Source: Sporosarcina sp. 6E9
GTDB lineage: Bacteria > Bacillota > Bacilli > Bacillales_A > Planococcaceae
Assembly (NCBI RefSeq): GCF_017921835.1
Contig: NZ_JAGEMN010000001.1
Location: forward strand, 2,287,874 to 2,351,873
Direction of reading: 5' to 3'
DNA length: 64,000 bases
Shown here: piece by piece, positions 47,094 to 56,089 of the stretch
Layout: each line of letters starts with the position of its first letter
Position numbering within the stretch: position 1 is the stretch's first letter
Program-made: the position numbers and the translations under genes
Notes under the pieces: generated by a model
Told to the model about the DNA's origin: nothing
What the model saw: the letters and a program-made list of their open reading frames with translations, nothing else
Databases searched by the model: none

Positions 47094-47678
47094 TTATTTC
47101 GCATAGATAATGTATCGATCCGGTGCGCTACCTATATACGAAAATGGATAGCAAGTGGATAATGTTAGAATTTCATCAGGGGCTGTTGAACGGATGACTG
47201 TGCGATCATCGGCGTCGACGATGTCTGTATCGAAAATTGTGTAGACGAATGTACCGTTTTTCATTTTGACATGGATTTCGTCGCCGTGTTCGAGTTCCCC
47301 GAATTGGCGGAATACCGTATCCCGGTGTCCTGACAATAGGATTTGGTCGTTTTGACCGGGTAAGGCTGTGCTGCTGAAATGGCCGACACCTTTGGCTAAT
47401 TCGTCTTCATGGGTTCCTTCAATAATTGGAATTTCACGGTCCAGTCGCGGGATGTATAAAATACCGATTGAGTCACCTTCGATTAGGTCGTTATAAGCGT
47501 CAGTATTTTCAGGTGTTAATTCATCACGTGAGATGATTTCATCTGAAACAAATGCTTTTGCTTCTTTCAACATTTTATCTTGCTGAAAGTACGAGTCTCC
47601 AAATTGCCAAGCTGCAAAAAGGCAAAAGCCCCCACCAACGACTATTAGTAGTATCGATAAAAGCTTTCTCAATGACAT
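47094..47678 (-). CDS. srtD: class D sortase
   Basis: Sortases cleave a C-terminal sorting motif and link the protein to peptidoglycan. The 194-residue protein has one N-terminal membrane anchor (about residues 6-26), the catalytic His in LLSGHRDTVFR, Cys in LSTCYPF and Arg in APDRYIIY. Class D enzymes are reported to accept LPxTA-type motifs, which fits the LPKTA of the adjacent wall protein. The sortase lies upstream of the riboswitch, so it is not under its control unless transcripts read through. Its own promoter should lie in 47679-47820. Confidence 0.9.
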   Translation of the reverse strand: MSLRKLLSILLIVVGGGFCLFAAWQFGDSYFQQDKMLKEAKAFVSDEIISRDELTPENTDAYNDLIEGDSIGILYIPRLDREIPIIEGTHEDELAKGVGHFSSTALPGQNDQILLSGHRDTVFRQFGELEHGDEIHVKMKNGTFVYTIFDTDIVDADDRTVIRSTAPDEILTLSTCYPFSYIGSAPDRYIIYAK

Positions 47679-47822
47679 CCCCCTTGTACTTTTTAATCAA
47701 CAAACCTAGTAAAATTTATACTAGAATAATGACTTTTTTCTACGTCAACCTACACTCACCGTAAATTTAAAAGTACCATAATCTTCCCGAACTATCCATT
47801 ACTCATTTAACTATTTAATTTC

Positions 47823-47866
47823 AAAAAAACACCCAAGAAACTGTCATCAACAATTTCTCGGGTGTG
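47823..47866 (-). terminator. intrinsic terminator after argS
   Basis: ACACCCAAGAAA pairs with TTTCTCGGGTGT with one mismatch. The minus strand continues with a T-rich run. Confidence 0.85.
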
Positions 47867-47879
47867 GTGGTAAGAGTGA

Positions 47880-49544
47880 TTACATTTTTTCTGGTGCTGA
47901 TACGCCGATTAGTTTTAGGGCGTTCGCGATGGTTGTGCGTGTTGCTGTGATTAGTGCTAGACGCGCTTCAGACAATTCGCGGTTAGCAGAATCCAAGACT
48001 TTTTCAGCGTTGTAGAATGAATGGAATGCTGCTGCTAGTTCTTGAATATAGGTTGCTACGCGGTGTGGTGCGCGCATTCTCGCTGCGTCCGCTATGACTT
48101 GCGGGAAGTCTCCAATTTTTTTCAACAAATCAATTTCGCGTTCTGCCGTTAATAATGCAGCGCCTTCTGCAGATGGATTCAGTTCCAATTCTTTTGATTG
48201 ACGAAGAATTGAAGAGATTCTCGCATGTGCGTATTGTGCATAGTACACTGGGTTTTCATTGGACTCGGAAACTGCTAGATCGAGGTCGAAATCCATTTGT
48301 GTATCGCCGGAACGCATCACGAAGAAATAACGAACGGCGTCAAGGCCGACATCTTCGACAAGCTCGCGTAAAGTAACAGCTTTTCCAGTACGTTTACTCA
48401 TCATCATACGCTCTCCGTCTTTGTATAGATGCACCATTTGGGCAACGATTACTTCTAATTTATCTTTTCCGTATCCTAATGCTTCGATCGCTGCCATCAT
48501 TCGCGGAATATAACCGTGGTGGTCTGCGCCCCAAATGTTAATCAGTTTTTCAAAACCACGTTGGATTTTGTCTTCATGATAAGCGATATCAGGCGTGATA
48601 TATGTGAAAGAGCCGTCTTTTTTTATTAACACACGGTCTTTGTCATCGCCAAATGTCGTCGAACGGAACCAAGTGGCACCATCTTCTTCAAAGATATGAC
48701 CGTTCTCACGAAGTTTGTTCATCGCGCTTTCAATTTTTCCGCTTCCGTATAATGTGGATTCTGAAAACCAGTTATCGAATGGCACGCGGAAGTTTTCCAA
48801 GTCTGTTTTAAGCTTTTCAAGTTCATATTTCAACCCGTATTCACGGAAAAATGCATAGCGTTCTTCTTCTGGCATATTTTTATATTTGTCGCCGAAGTCT
48901 TCAACTAGCTTTCCAGCAATATCGATAATATCTTGCCCGTGATAGCCGTCTTCTGGAAGTTCTTTTTCTTCTCCAAGCGCTTGGAAGTAACGTGCTTCAA
49001 CGGATAGCGCTAGATTATCGATTTGACTGCCCGCGTCGTTGATATAATATTCCCTTTCGACATCGTAGCCCGCAAAGTCAAGGACGTTACATAGGGAATC
49101 CCCGACTGACGCACCGCGCGCGTGACCTAAGTGAAGATCACCTGTTGGATTTGCGGATACGAACTCGACTTGAATTTTCTCCCCGTTTCCAGAGTTACTA
49201 CGGCCATAAGACGCGCCTTGGTCAAGAACAGTTTTCACGACTTCTTGTAAATAATCTTTTTTCAATGTGATGTTAATAAAGCCTGGGCCTGCAATATCGA
49301 TGGACTCAATAGATCCACTTTCTTTATCGATATGTTCAACGATGGCTTCTGCAATTGCACGAGGCGGCTTTTTCGCAATCTTTGTGAGTTGCATCGCGAT
49401 ATTTGTTGCGTAGTCGCCGTTCTCTTTATTTCTCGGCGTTTCTAGCATGATGGATGGTATATTTTCTTCTGTTAGTTTTGCCTGAAGGATTGCTTCGTGT
49501 ATGGCTGATTTCACTTTTTGTTGGATTTGCTCGACTGCGTTCAT
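47880..49544 (-). CDS. argS: arginyl-tRNA synthetase
   Basis: ArgRS charges tRNA-Arg. The 554-residue class I enzyme has the HIGH-equivalent in [14 protein letters not shown], a [12 protein letters not shown] segment at the KMSKS position, and the C-terminal anticodon-binding domain. The ATG overlaps the ywiB stop as ATGA and follows GGAGGG. Order ywiB-argS is conserved in Bacillus. Length is normal and no frame problems are seen. Confidence 0.96.
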   Translation of the reverse strand: MNAVEQIQQKVKSAIHEAILQAKLTEENIPSIMLETPRNKENGDYATNIAMQLTKIAKKPPRAIAEAIVEHIDKESGSIESIDIAGPGFINITLKKDYLQEVVKTVLDQGASYGRSNSGNGEKIQVEFVSANPTGDLHLGHARGASVGDSLCNVLDFAGYDVEREYYINDAGSQIDNLALSVEARYFQALGEEKELPEDGYHGQDIIDIAGKLVEDFGDKYKNMPEEERYAFFREYGLKYELEKLKTDLENFRVPFDNWFSESTLYGSGKIESAMNKLRENGHIFEEDGATWFRSTTFGDDKDRVLIKKDGSFTYITPDIAYHEDKIQRGFEKLINIWGADHHGYIPRMMAAIEALGYGKDKLEVIVAQMVHLYKDGERMMMSKRTGKAVTLRELVEDVGLDAVRYFFVMRSGDTQMDFDLDLAVSESNENPVYYAQYAHARISSILRQSKELELNPSAEGAALLTAEREIDLLKKIGDFPQVIADAARMRAPHRVATYIQELAAAFHSFYNAEKVLDSANRELSEARLALITATRTTIANALKLIGVSAPEKM

Positions 49545-49996
49545 TTTGTTCCCTCCGTATAGGTGATGTTTAATTTGTAAGTTCCGAGAAGCGATCCTTC
49601 TGTATGTAATTCATATTGAACTTTGAATTGACCACCATTGGCTTCCTCTATAAATTCAAGATGATTCGTTTTCACTTGTAACGCAAATGTTGCAGGACCG
49701 TTGCCGTATTCACCAACCCTGTTTTGTTCTGTATCAAAAGGGAGTCGCATTTTTACCGCGCCGCTTCGCATAATGAGTGCATCTCGTTCGCTCATTTTTA
49801 ATGTGGTTTGGATGTTTTCCCCATTATGATCTTCATCGTATTTCAAATAGAAGGAATTGGCTTTTTCTATTAATCGACCCTTTGCTGTTAATTCATGTTT
49901 CTCGATTTCCTGTCCTGGATGTCGGATTGATGAATGAAGCCGAATGCGTACAGGTTGACCTATCTTTTTCGATTCCACCTCGTTCACCTTCTTCAT
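49541..49996 (-). CDS. ywiB: DUF1934 family protein YwiB
   Basis: This protein of about 145-151 residues belongs to the DUF1934/YwiB family, predicted to fold as a small calycin-like beta-barrel; its function is unknown. It overlaps argS by four bases, so the two are co-translated. The ATG at 49996 has no clear ribosome site, whereas a GTG at 49978 follows GAAGGTGA by five bases and is a good alternative start. The family is regularly linked to argS. Confidence 0.85.
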   Translation of the reverse strand: MKKVNEVESKKIGQPVRIRLHSSIRHPGQEIEKHELTAKGRLIEKANSFYLKYDEDHNGENIQTTLKMSERDALIMRSGAVKMRLPFDTEQNRVGEYGNGPATFALQVKTNHLEFIEEANGGQFKVQYELHTEGSLLGTYKLNITYTEGTK

Positions 49997-50079
49997 AAAA
50001 ATATCTTCTTATTATAGCGTTTTTCTGTCCAATATTCCAATTAAGGCAGTCATTATTATTAATTAATGTAATTCGTTCC

Positions 50080-50109
50080 GTTTAATCTATTGATTTGCGT
50101 TGCATACTA
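50080..50109 (+). promoter_or_regulatory. candidate forespore (sigma-F/G) promoter of pbpG
   Basis: GTTTAA at 50080-50085 and CATACTA at 50103-50109 are separated by 17 bp, with the start codon 32 bases downstream. CATACTA fits the -10 of forespore promoters; the -35 match is modest. pbpG is a forespore gene in B. subtilis. Confidence 0.4.
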
Positions 50110-50141
50110 CAAAGAACAAGATAGTCGGAACGGGGGATATT

Positions 50142-52190
50142 ATGCGACGTACAGTTTATGTAAAAAAGAAAAATAGACGTCTTTTTTGGCGCAGGATTTC
50201 ATTACTAACTTTGACAATGCTTACAGCTTTACTCACATTATATGGTTCACTTCGACTCTATGCGCAAATAACTGGCGCGCCGTCGCTTAGTGTTCCGAAA
50301 GCCTCGGTTTTTTTAGATAATAATGACCATCAAATTGGCGATAAGTTCACGGCTGAGCGACGGTATTGGGTTGGTTTGGATGAAATTTCACCTTTTGTAT
50401 TGGATGCCGTTATTGCAACTGAAGATCGGAACTTTTATGAGCATCACGGGTTTGATTTCAAACGAATTGCTGGTGCAATTTTGAAAGATGTCAAAACGAG
50501 AAGAAAAGCTGAAGGTGCAAGCTCGATTACTCAACAGTATGCCCGAAATCTCTATTTGACACATGCAAAAACATGGACGCGCAAGATTAATGAAGCACTA
50601 TATGCTTATCGGTTGGAGTTATTTTATGACAAGGATACGATTTTGGAAGGTTATTTAAACACAGTCTATTTCGGTCATGGGATGTATGGTGTGGAAGCTG
50701 CGAGTAAGTATTATTTTGGTAAGTCCGCGAAGGATTTGACTTTAGAAGAGTCTGCAGTCATCACTGCGATTGCAAAAGGTCCCTCAGTATATTCGCCAGT
50801 TGACCATCCCAATAATTCGAATGAACGGAAAGAACTTATTTTGGCTTTAATGAGAAATCAAGGTTTCATCACTGAAGATCAGGCAAAGCGCGCGATGGAA
50901 GTTCCTATTGCATTGAAAGCTGAAGAATGGATTGACGCCAAACGAGTTGCGCCGTATTTTCTAGATGAAGTGTGGCGAGAAGCTGAAAAAATCCTCTCAG
51001 AGAAAGGTCGCTCTCCTGCTGAAGGCGGATGGACAATTCGAACGACACTCGATCAGCATCATCAACGAACGGCCGAAGATGTGATTGCGAAATGGATGCC
51101 CAAGAGCGGACTTCAAGTCGGCTTTATCTCCATTGAACCTGAAAGTGGTGGCATAACTTCAATTGTCGGCGGCGTGGATTATAATGAAAGCCCCTTTAAT
51201 CGAGCAACTCAGGCGAAACGCCAACCTGGTTCAGCGATGAAGCCGATATTGTATGCCGCCGCCTTGGAAAACGGGTTTAATCCACTGACGTTTTTGCTTC
51301 CTGAAAGAACGATTTTCACGTATGATGATAAAAAAACTTACGAACCGAAAAATGTGAATGGTAAGTTTGCGTCTCATCCCATTTCGCTTGCTCAAGCTTT
51401 GGCCATTTCTGATAATGTGTATGCAGTTAAAACTTGGGAAGAAGTCGGCGAAAAAAACTATCAAGGCATGGCAAATCGACTTGGATTAGATGTTGAATTA
51501 GCTTCTGCGCCTGCGACTGCCCTTGGCACGACAGAAGTATCATTGTTAAAAATCACGAATGCATTCAGTCGAATTGCTGCGAGTGGATTGGATATAAAAG
51601 CGACGACGATTAACTCCATTACAGATGCAGAAGGCAAAGTTGTCTATGAAAAACCGACCAAAAAAATTAAACGTGTACTTTCTGAACAAGACGCATTCGT
51701 TCTAACGCATCTCATGACCGGGATGTTCGATCCTGTCTTCAATGATTATTCATCGGCGACTGGGTTGTCGATGCGCCCCAAAATGACCAGAACCTATGCA
51801 GCAAAGTCGGGCACGACACTTTGGGATCAACATCTAATCGGCTACTCACCTTCATTGGCGGCAGGAATTTGGACGGGTTATGATGTTGACTTTAGGTTGG
51901 AAAGTGCGGAGGATAAAGCTGCGTCTAAAAAAATATGGATTGAATTTATGGAGGCGGCGCATAGCGGAAAGCCGGTTGAGGCATTTATTCCACCTGATGG
52001 CGTGAACGGCGTTATTATCGATATAGAAACGGGTGGTCTTGCTGTAACGGAGTGCGAGAAGCAGCGGCTCGTCTATGTGAAAGAAAAAGATATGCCGCAA
52101 AAGTTATGCACGGATAAATCGTTGCAAGAAAAACGAAATAGCAAAGAAGATGGCGGATTCAATCTATTCCCCTTTTCGTTTTTTGATTAA
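50142..52190 (+). CDS. pbpG: class A penicillin-binding protein (PbpG-like)
   Basis: This bifunctional enzyme polymerises and cross-links peptidoglycan. After a short basic N-terminus (TVYVKKKNRRLFW) and one membrane helix, the glycosyltransferase domain has EDRNFYEHHGFD and QQYARNLYL, and the transpeptidase domain has the three motifs RQPGSAMKPI (SxxK), ISDNVYAV (SxN) and AAKSGTT (KSG). The ATG at 50142 follows GGGGGA. It lies beside ywhD, as pbpG does in B. subtilis, where it contributes to spore cortex synthesis; that role is inferred here. Confidence 0.9.
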   Translation: MRRTVYVKKKNRRLFWRRISLLTLTMLTALLTLYGSLRLYAQITGAPSLSVPKASVFLDNNDHQIGDKFTAERRYWVGLDEISPFVLDAVIATEDRNFYEHHGFDFKRIAGAILKDVKTRRKAEGASSITQQYARNLYLTHAKTWTRKINEALYAYRLELFYDKDTILEGYLNTVYFGHGMYGVEAASKYYFGKSAKDLTLEESAVITAIAKGPSVYSPVDHPNNSNERKELILALMRNQGFITEDQAKRAMEVPIALKAEEWIDAKRVAPYFLDEVWREAEKILSEKGRSPAEGGWTIRTTLDQHHQRTAEDVIAKWMPKSGLQVGFISIEPESGGITSIVGGVDYNESPFNRATQAKRQPGSAMKPILYAAALENGFNPLTFLLPERTIFTYDDKKTYEPKNVNGKFASHPISLAQALAISDNVYAVKTWEEVGEKNYQGMANRLGLDVELASAPATALGTTEVSLLKITNAFSRIAASGLDIKATTINSITDAEGKVVYEKPTKKIKRVLSEQDAFVLTHLMTGMFDPVFNDYSSATGLSMRPKMTRTYAAKSGTTLWDQHLIGYSPSLAAGIWTGYDVDFRLESAEDKAASKKIWIEFMEAAHSGKPVEAFIPPDGVNGVIIDIETGGLAVTECEKQRLVYVKEKDMPQKLCTDKSLQEKRNSKEDGGFNLFPFSFFD

Positions 52191-52224
52191 TGCGCTTTAG
52201 TCGTTTCTCACTCAACGACATATT

Positions 52225-52271
52225 AAAAAAGCTTCCTCTCCCTGATATCAAGGGAAAGGAAGCTTTTTTTA
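52225..52271. terminator. terminator after pbpG
   Basis: AAAAAAGCTTCCTC...TCCCT pairs with AGGGA...AAGGAAGCTTTTTT, with a T run on each strand. The following 197 bases up to ywhD hold nothing I can identify; a single TTTAGTCGTTTC core lies just before the hairpin at 52196. Confidence 0.88.
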
Positions 52272-52468
52272 CCTATTAGAACCGGTTATACACACAGAAA
52301 ATCAAGCTTGGGTTGGTTTGACTCTCCATGTATACACGATAACTAATTTGGTAGTCCTAGCTTACATTCGCAAGCTATTAATAAGTGTACTTACTTTTAA
52401 CCGGACATTCAACTATAACTGACGAAAGTTACCTGAAAAACGTCGATAACGGTTCAAAACTTTGACGA

Positions 52469-52984
52469 TTATACGCGCAACCCGTCATGTAATTCCGCGT
52501 TACTGCGATTCCAAATTTCTTCGTTATGTTCTTTTAAAAAGTCTGCCAGGACGCGTTTCGAAGTGTCGTCCATGTCATCTACCATGATTTTCCCCTTCAT
52601 AGAGCGATCCATGCGATTCATATGGTCAACGAAGTTTTTATAACCCCGGCGGATGGATCGGTCGATTACCATTTCGCATGCCGTTACGCCCGAATAATAT
52701 GGACCTTCTTCTTTATAATCAATCGTCACCCAAATTAGCCAGTATGCTTTTCCGTTCGCGGACTCTTCACGTGTTGGTAAAAATCGAATGCCTCGTTCGA
52801 GCGGGCTTCTCGCATGCATCGCGCCAATTTCAATCGTTGCGACTTCTTCTTCAACGTCGATTATTACCGGCGATACATTTTCCAATGACAATGATCCAAT
52901 TCCGAATCCTTTGTGACCGTCAGTCGGATCATCTTTTATGATTGTAAACCCAATTTTCGGCTTTGGCTTTTGTTCATTCCCCAT
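52469..52984 (-). CDS. ywhD: YwhD family protein
   Basis: The 171-residue soluble protein belongs to the YwhD family, conserved beside pbpG and ywhB in Bacillales and of unknown function. Recognisable stretches are GFGIGSLSLENVSPVIID, KAYWLIWVTIDY and YYSGVTACEMVID. It is divergently transcribed from the tautomerase gene at 53051. No signal peptide or membrane segment is seen. Confidence 0.85.
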   Translation of the reverse strand: MGNEQKPKPKIGFTIIKDDPTDGHKGFGIGSLSLENVSPVIIDVEEEVATIEIGAMHARSPLERGIRFLPTREESANGKAYWLIWVTIDYKEEGPYYSGVTACEMVIDRSIRRGYKNFVDHMNRMDRSMKGKIMVDDMDDTSKRVLADFLKEHNEEIWNRSNAELHDGLRV

Positions 52985-53050
52985 TTGTTTACCCCTCCAA
53001 CTCTGATAATATCATTAGTATACTGGATACTTTGAAGGAGGGAAAAGAAA

Positions 53051-53236
53051 ATGCCATATGTGACTGTAAAAATGTTTGAAGGTCGTACTGATGAGCAAAA
53101 ACGTGCGCTATGCGAAAAAGTTACAGAAGCTGTTTCAGAAACGACGGGTGCACCAGCTGAGAATGTTGTAGTGTTCATCGAAGAAATGTCGAAGAATGAT
53201 TACTCCGTAGCTGGAAAACGTCCTGTTGATGCGTGA
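53051..53236 (+). CDS. ywhB: 4-oxalocrotonate tautomerase family protein YwhB
   Basis: The 61-residue protein starts with Met-Pro, so after Met removal Pro1 is the catalytic base of the tautomerase superfamily. The pattern PYVTVKMFEGRTDEQKR with Arg residues near 11 and 39-60 fits the 4-OT fold, which assembles as hexamers. A physiological substrate is not known for YwhB. A strong GAAGGAGGG ribosome site precedes the ATG. It is monocistronic and is followed by a structured repeat. Confidence 0.9.
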   Translation: MPYVTVKMFEGRTDEQKRALCEKVTEAVSETTGAPAENVVVFIEEMSKNDYSVAGKRPVDA

Positions 53237-53243
53237 TATATTC

Positions 53244-53392
53244 TAAAGAAAAGCGTAGGGCGCCCGCTCAGATGCGACAGGCATAAGATGATCTAACGGC
53301 GTGGCGTTCTTTAGGCCCGGGAAGAATGCAGTTCAATTCTTCCTTGTTAGAACGGCTTATGACCCGAGTATCTGGCGCCCGAAGCTAGACAT
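53244..53392. repeat. long imperfect palindromic intergenic element (about 149 bp)
   Basis: The sequence between ywhB and ywgA folds back on itself: GGGCGCCCG pairs with GGCGCCC near the ends, GGCATAAGATGATCTAAC with GTTAGAACGGCTTATGACC, and a central GGGAAGAATGCAGTTCAATTCTTCC hairpin closes it. I recall similar elements as frequent in Bacillaceae and Planococcaceae genomes. No reading frame is convincing. Confidence 0.75.
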
Positions 53393-53397
53393 TGCAT

Positions 53398-53441
53398 TGA
53401 AAAAAGCTGGCACCGAGACATTTCATCTTCGGTAGCCAGCC
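53398..53441 (-). terminator. intrinsic terminator after ywgA
   Basis: On the minus strand GCTGGCTACCGA pairs with TCGGTGCCAGC and is followed by six T. Confidence 0.88.
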
Positions 53442-53443
53442 TT

Positions 53444-53956
53444 TTAATTTGAAATTAACTCCAGGTCCTTTAAAAACACAAATGCATCTGCTATTTCTTC
53501 TTCTGAAAACTTCAACTTATTCTTCACGACTTGAACTTTTTCAATTTGTTCTTTTTTCTCGAAGTGGTCGAAATATAATAGCGTGGAGACCAGCTCTAGA
53601 AATCGTGAACTCTTCACTTGCATTTTTTGAATGAAATCGGAAAGGCTGTCGGGAACTTTGTCAGCTGTTTCTAAAAACCGCTCTCCCTCGCCGGATACAT
53701 CATATTGGTATTGTACATAGGATCCTTTGTCAATGCGTTGTTCGTTGAGAAAACCCATTTCGCATAATTCTTCTACTCGCAAGGTTAATTCCTCCGAATA
53801 GGGGCCGTACATATGTAGTTCGAATTTCTCCGAGAAAGGGAAATCCATCTTTTTTGCGATGTAAATCATTTTTTGGAGCTTTTTTCGTCCGGTAACTTCT
53901 TCCGCCAATGAAATAAATTGCACGATTTTCGCGTGTTCTTGCAACAAGTTGTCCAC
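53444..53956 (-). CDS. ywgA: YwgA family protein
   Basis: The 170-residue protein matches the YwgA family of Bacillales, of unknown function. The HMYGPYSEELTLRVEELCEM stretch resembles the winged-helix-like region seen in Panacea/SocA-type proteins, but I do not claim that function. It follows ywfO by five bases, so they form an operon, and it ends at an intrinsic terminator. Confidence 0.82.
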   Translation of the reverse strand: MDNLLQEHAKIVQFISLAEEVTGRKKLQKMIYIAKKMDFPFSEKFELHMYGPYSEELTLRVEELCEMGFLNEQRIDKGSYVQYQYDVSGEGERFLETADKVPDSLSDFIQKMQVKSSRFLELVSTLLYFDHFEKKEQIEKVQVVKNKLKFSEEEIADAFVFLKDLELISN

Positions 53957-53961
53957 CCTTT

Positions 53962-55260
53962 CTAGTTTTTCAACATCTGTAAAATTTTATGATACAACGG
54001 ATTTTCTGCTTTGCCCGCTTCTAGCAAATCCTCTGGAAAATAAAGTTTATGATCGGTCCTGCGTTTTCCTGAAATTGCGTCGACGATATCCGATGAACGT
54101 GATATTTCACTTAATTCGCCGTTTGGCATTTTCAAAAATATCGGAAGCCGTTCATTTTCTTCTCCTGGTCGATAAAAGTCATACGGCAAATCTGATGATG
54201 AGTCTACCACAAGATAATACTCTGGATCGATTCCTGCCGCTATAAAAAGTTCTTTGATTTCATGCATTTTTTCGTATTCCACAGCCGGGTTAAATTCAAC
54301 GTATTGAAAAAGGCGCCGGTTGAGGAAACGCATACTTAAATCGGCGAGTATCGAATCCGTTTCATTTGTCCACATTTGAAAATAAGTTGTCATTACGCCT
54401 TCATCAAGTGCGATATAGTCTTCCAATCGTAATGTTTTATCGAAAAACGTTTGAAAGTGAACCGGTTTTTGCTTGAATTCATACCCAGTTTCAAATAAAT
54501 ATTTAGCACGATGAAGGATTTTCGTTAAAATCACTTCCGCACTTCTTGAAACGGGATGAAAATAAACTTGCCAATACATTTGGTAGCGGCTCATGATATA
54601 GTCCTCCACCGCATGCATTCCGCTTGATTTCACGACGGCCTGGTCTTCTGACGGACGCATCACCCGCAATATTCGTTCCATGTCAAAATGACCGTAAGAC
54701 ACGCCTGTGAAATAAGCATCCCTTTGTAAATAATCCATACGATCGGCATCGATTTGACTCGAGATTAAACTAACGACAAGTTTGTCGGGATATGTTTTTC
54801 CAATGACATCCGCAATCTTTTTGGGAAAGGACGGTGATACGCGCTTCAATACCGCGTTTACTTCGGTATCCCCGAGTATAATCGCTTGTGTAAACTTTTC
54901 GTGATCAAGATCGAAGACATTTTCAAATGCGTGTGAATATGGACCATGTCCCAAATCATGTAAAAGTGCTGCACAAAGCGTGACGAGCCGTTCTTCATCA
55001 TCCCATTCCGGTCGACCGCTAAACCCATCGTCTACGATGCGACGAACGATTTCATAGACACCAAGCGAATGATGAAACCGGCTATGTTCGGCCCCGTGGA
55101 AAACAAGATACGTTGTCCCGAGTTGTTTGATTCTTCGAAGCCGTTGGAATTCACGTGTTCCGATCACATCCCAGATAACTCTATCGCGAACATGAATATA
55201 GCGATGAACCGGATCCTTAAACACTTTTTCTTCAATTAACTTTTCATTTTTGTAGTCCAT
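53962..55260 (-). CDS. ywfO: HD-domain phosphohydrolase YwfO
   Basis: The 432-residue protein has the HD metal motif: His in HSLGVYE, then ALLHDLGHGPYSHAFE (about residues 110-125) and the later Asp in QIDADRMDYLQRD. Related dNTP triphosphohydrolases hydrolyse dNTPs; B. subtilis YwfO is usually described as this type, but the substrate is not proven by sequence. It is the first gene of a two-gene operon with ywgA. Length and motifs are normal. Confidence 0.88.
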   Translation of the reverse strand: MDYKNEKLIEEKVFKDPVHRYIHVRDRVIWDVIGTREFQRLRRIKQLGTTYLVFHGAEHSRFHHSLGVYEIVRRIVDDGFSGRPEWDDEERLVTLCAALLHDLGHGPYSHAFENVFDLDHEKFTQAIILGDTEVNAVLKRVSPSFPKKIADVIGKTYPDKLVVSLISSQIDADRMDYLQRDAYFTGVSYGHFDMERILRVMRPSEDQAVVKSSGMHAVEDYIMSRYQMYWQVYFHPVSRSAEVILTKILHRAKYLFETGYEFKQKPVHFQTFFDKTLRLEDYIALDEGVMTTYFQMWTNETDSILADLSMRFLNRRLFQYVEFNPAVEYEKMHEIKELFIAAGIDPEYYLVVDSSSDLPYDFYRPGEENERLPIFLKMPNGELSEISRSSDIVDAISGKRRTDHKLYFPEDLLEAGKAENPLYHKILQMLKN

Positions 55261-55360
55261 TTTTACACCTCCGTGACTCCCTTATTCTATTGTACTCAAA
55301 AAAAGATGGCACCGAAAGCATGAAACGAAATAAGAAACTTTTAAATGTGAAGGCAATGTG

Positions 55361-55391
55361 TGAATAAAATAGTGAATGGATGTACACACTA
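55361..55391 (+). promoter_or_regulatory. forespore (sigma-F/G) promoter of rsfA
   Basis: TGAATA at 55361-55366 and CACACTA at 55385-55391 are separated by 18 bp, close to the sigma-G consensus TGAATA-N18-CATACTA. In B. subtilis rsfA is transcribed in the forespore. Confidence 0.7.
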
Positions 55392-55431
55392 TCAATAGAA
55401 AGAGACTATGAACATGGCAGGAGGCACTACT

Positions 55432-56064
55432 ATGGTGAAAGTTAGGCAGGATGCTTGGATGGAAGATAATGATGTTTTATTGGCAGAGACGGTTCTTCGA
55501 CACGTTCGTGAAGGCAGTACTCAATTAAGCGCTTTTGAAGAAGTCGGTGATGCTTTAAATCGTACGGCAGCTGCTTGCGGCTTTAGATGGAATGCAGTCG
55601 TTCGGCGCGATTATGAAGTAGAACTCGAAGATGCCAAGAAAGAAAGAAAACAAGCGATTCGTATGCTTGGTAAAGATTTTAAGAGACGCGGTCAGCAATT
55701 ATACACCCCTACGCAAGGTAGTAACGAGGATAATAGGGTATCGGTTCCACTATCAGCCTTAACGCTAGATACGGTCATCGCCTACCTTGTACGTCTTCAT
55801 CATTCGGGTGCGGGAGATAGCGAATCGTTCCGTTGGCGTCAAACAGCAAAAGCAGCAAATGACACGATCAAACAGCTAGAAAAGGAAATCAACAAGCTTA
55901 AAAACGAGAATGAAACGCTTCGCTCCGATTATGAAGCATTCGTTCAAATTATGAACCGCGCACGCAGACTTGTCACGCTTGACGGTGAAGATGAACGTAC
56001 CGCGCCTGTTTTCCAAATGGAACAAAACGGAAATCTAGTATCAAAAGAACCACCAATCAGCTAG
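55432..56064 (+). CDS. rsfA: prespore-specific transcriptional regulator RsfA
   Basis: RsfA modulates sigma-F-dependent genes in the forespore. The 210-residue protein has an N-terminal MYB-like DNA-binding domain (RQDAWMEDNDVLLAETVLRH and CGFRWNAVVRRDYE, about residues 4-65) and a C-terminal coiled coil (QLEKEINKLKNENETLRSDY). The ATG at 55432 is placed seven bases after AGGAGG; an in-frame ATG at 55408 lies upstream of that site. A sigma-G-like promoter precedes it and a perfect terminator follows. Confidence 0.92.
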   Translation: MVKVRQDAWMEDNDVLLAETVLRHVREGSTQLSAFEEVGDALNRTAAACGFRWNAVVRRDYEVELEDAKKERKQAIRMLGKDFKRRGQQLYTPTQGSNEDNRVSVPLSALTLDTVIAYLVRLHHSGAGDSESFRWRQTAKAANDTIKQLEKEINKLKNENETLRSDYEAFVQIMNRARRLVTLDGEDERTAPVFQMEQNGNLVSKEPPIS

Positions 56065-56080
56065 TGATTGGTGGTTTTTT
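56049..56080 (+). terminator. intrinsic terminator overlapping the rsfA stop
   Basis: ACCACCAATCA pairs perfectly with TGATTGGTGGT around GCTAG, followed by seven T. The stem contains the last rsfA codons and its stop codon lies in the loop. Confidence 0.92.
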
Positions 56081-56089
56081 TGCAAGAAA

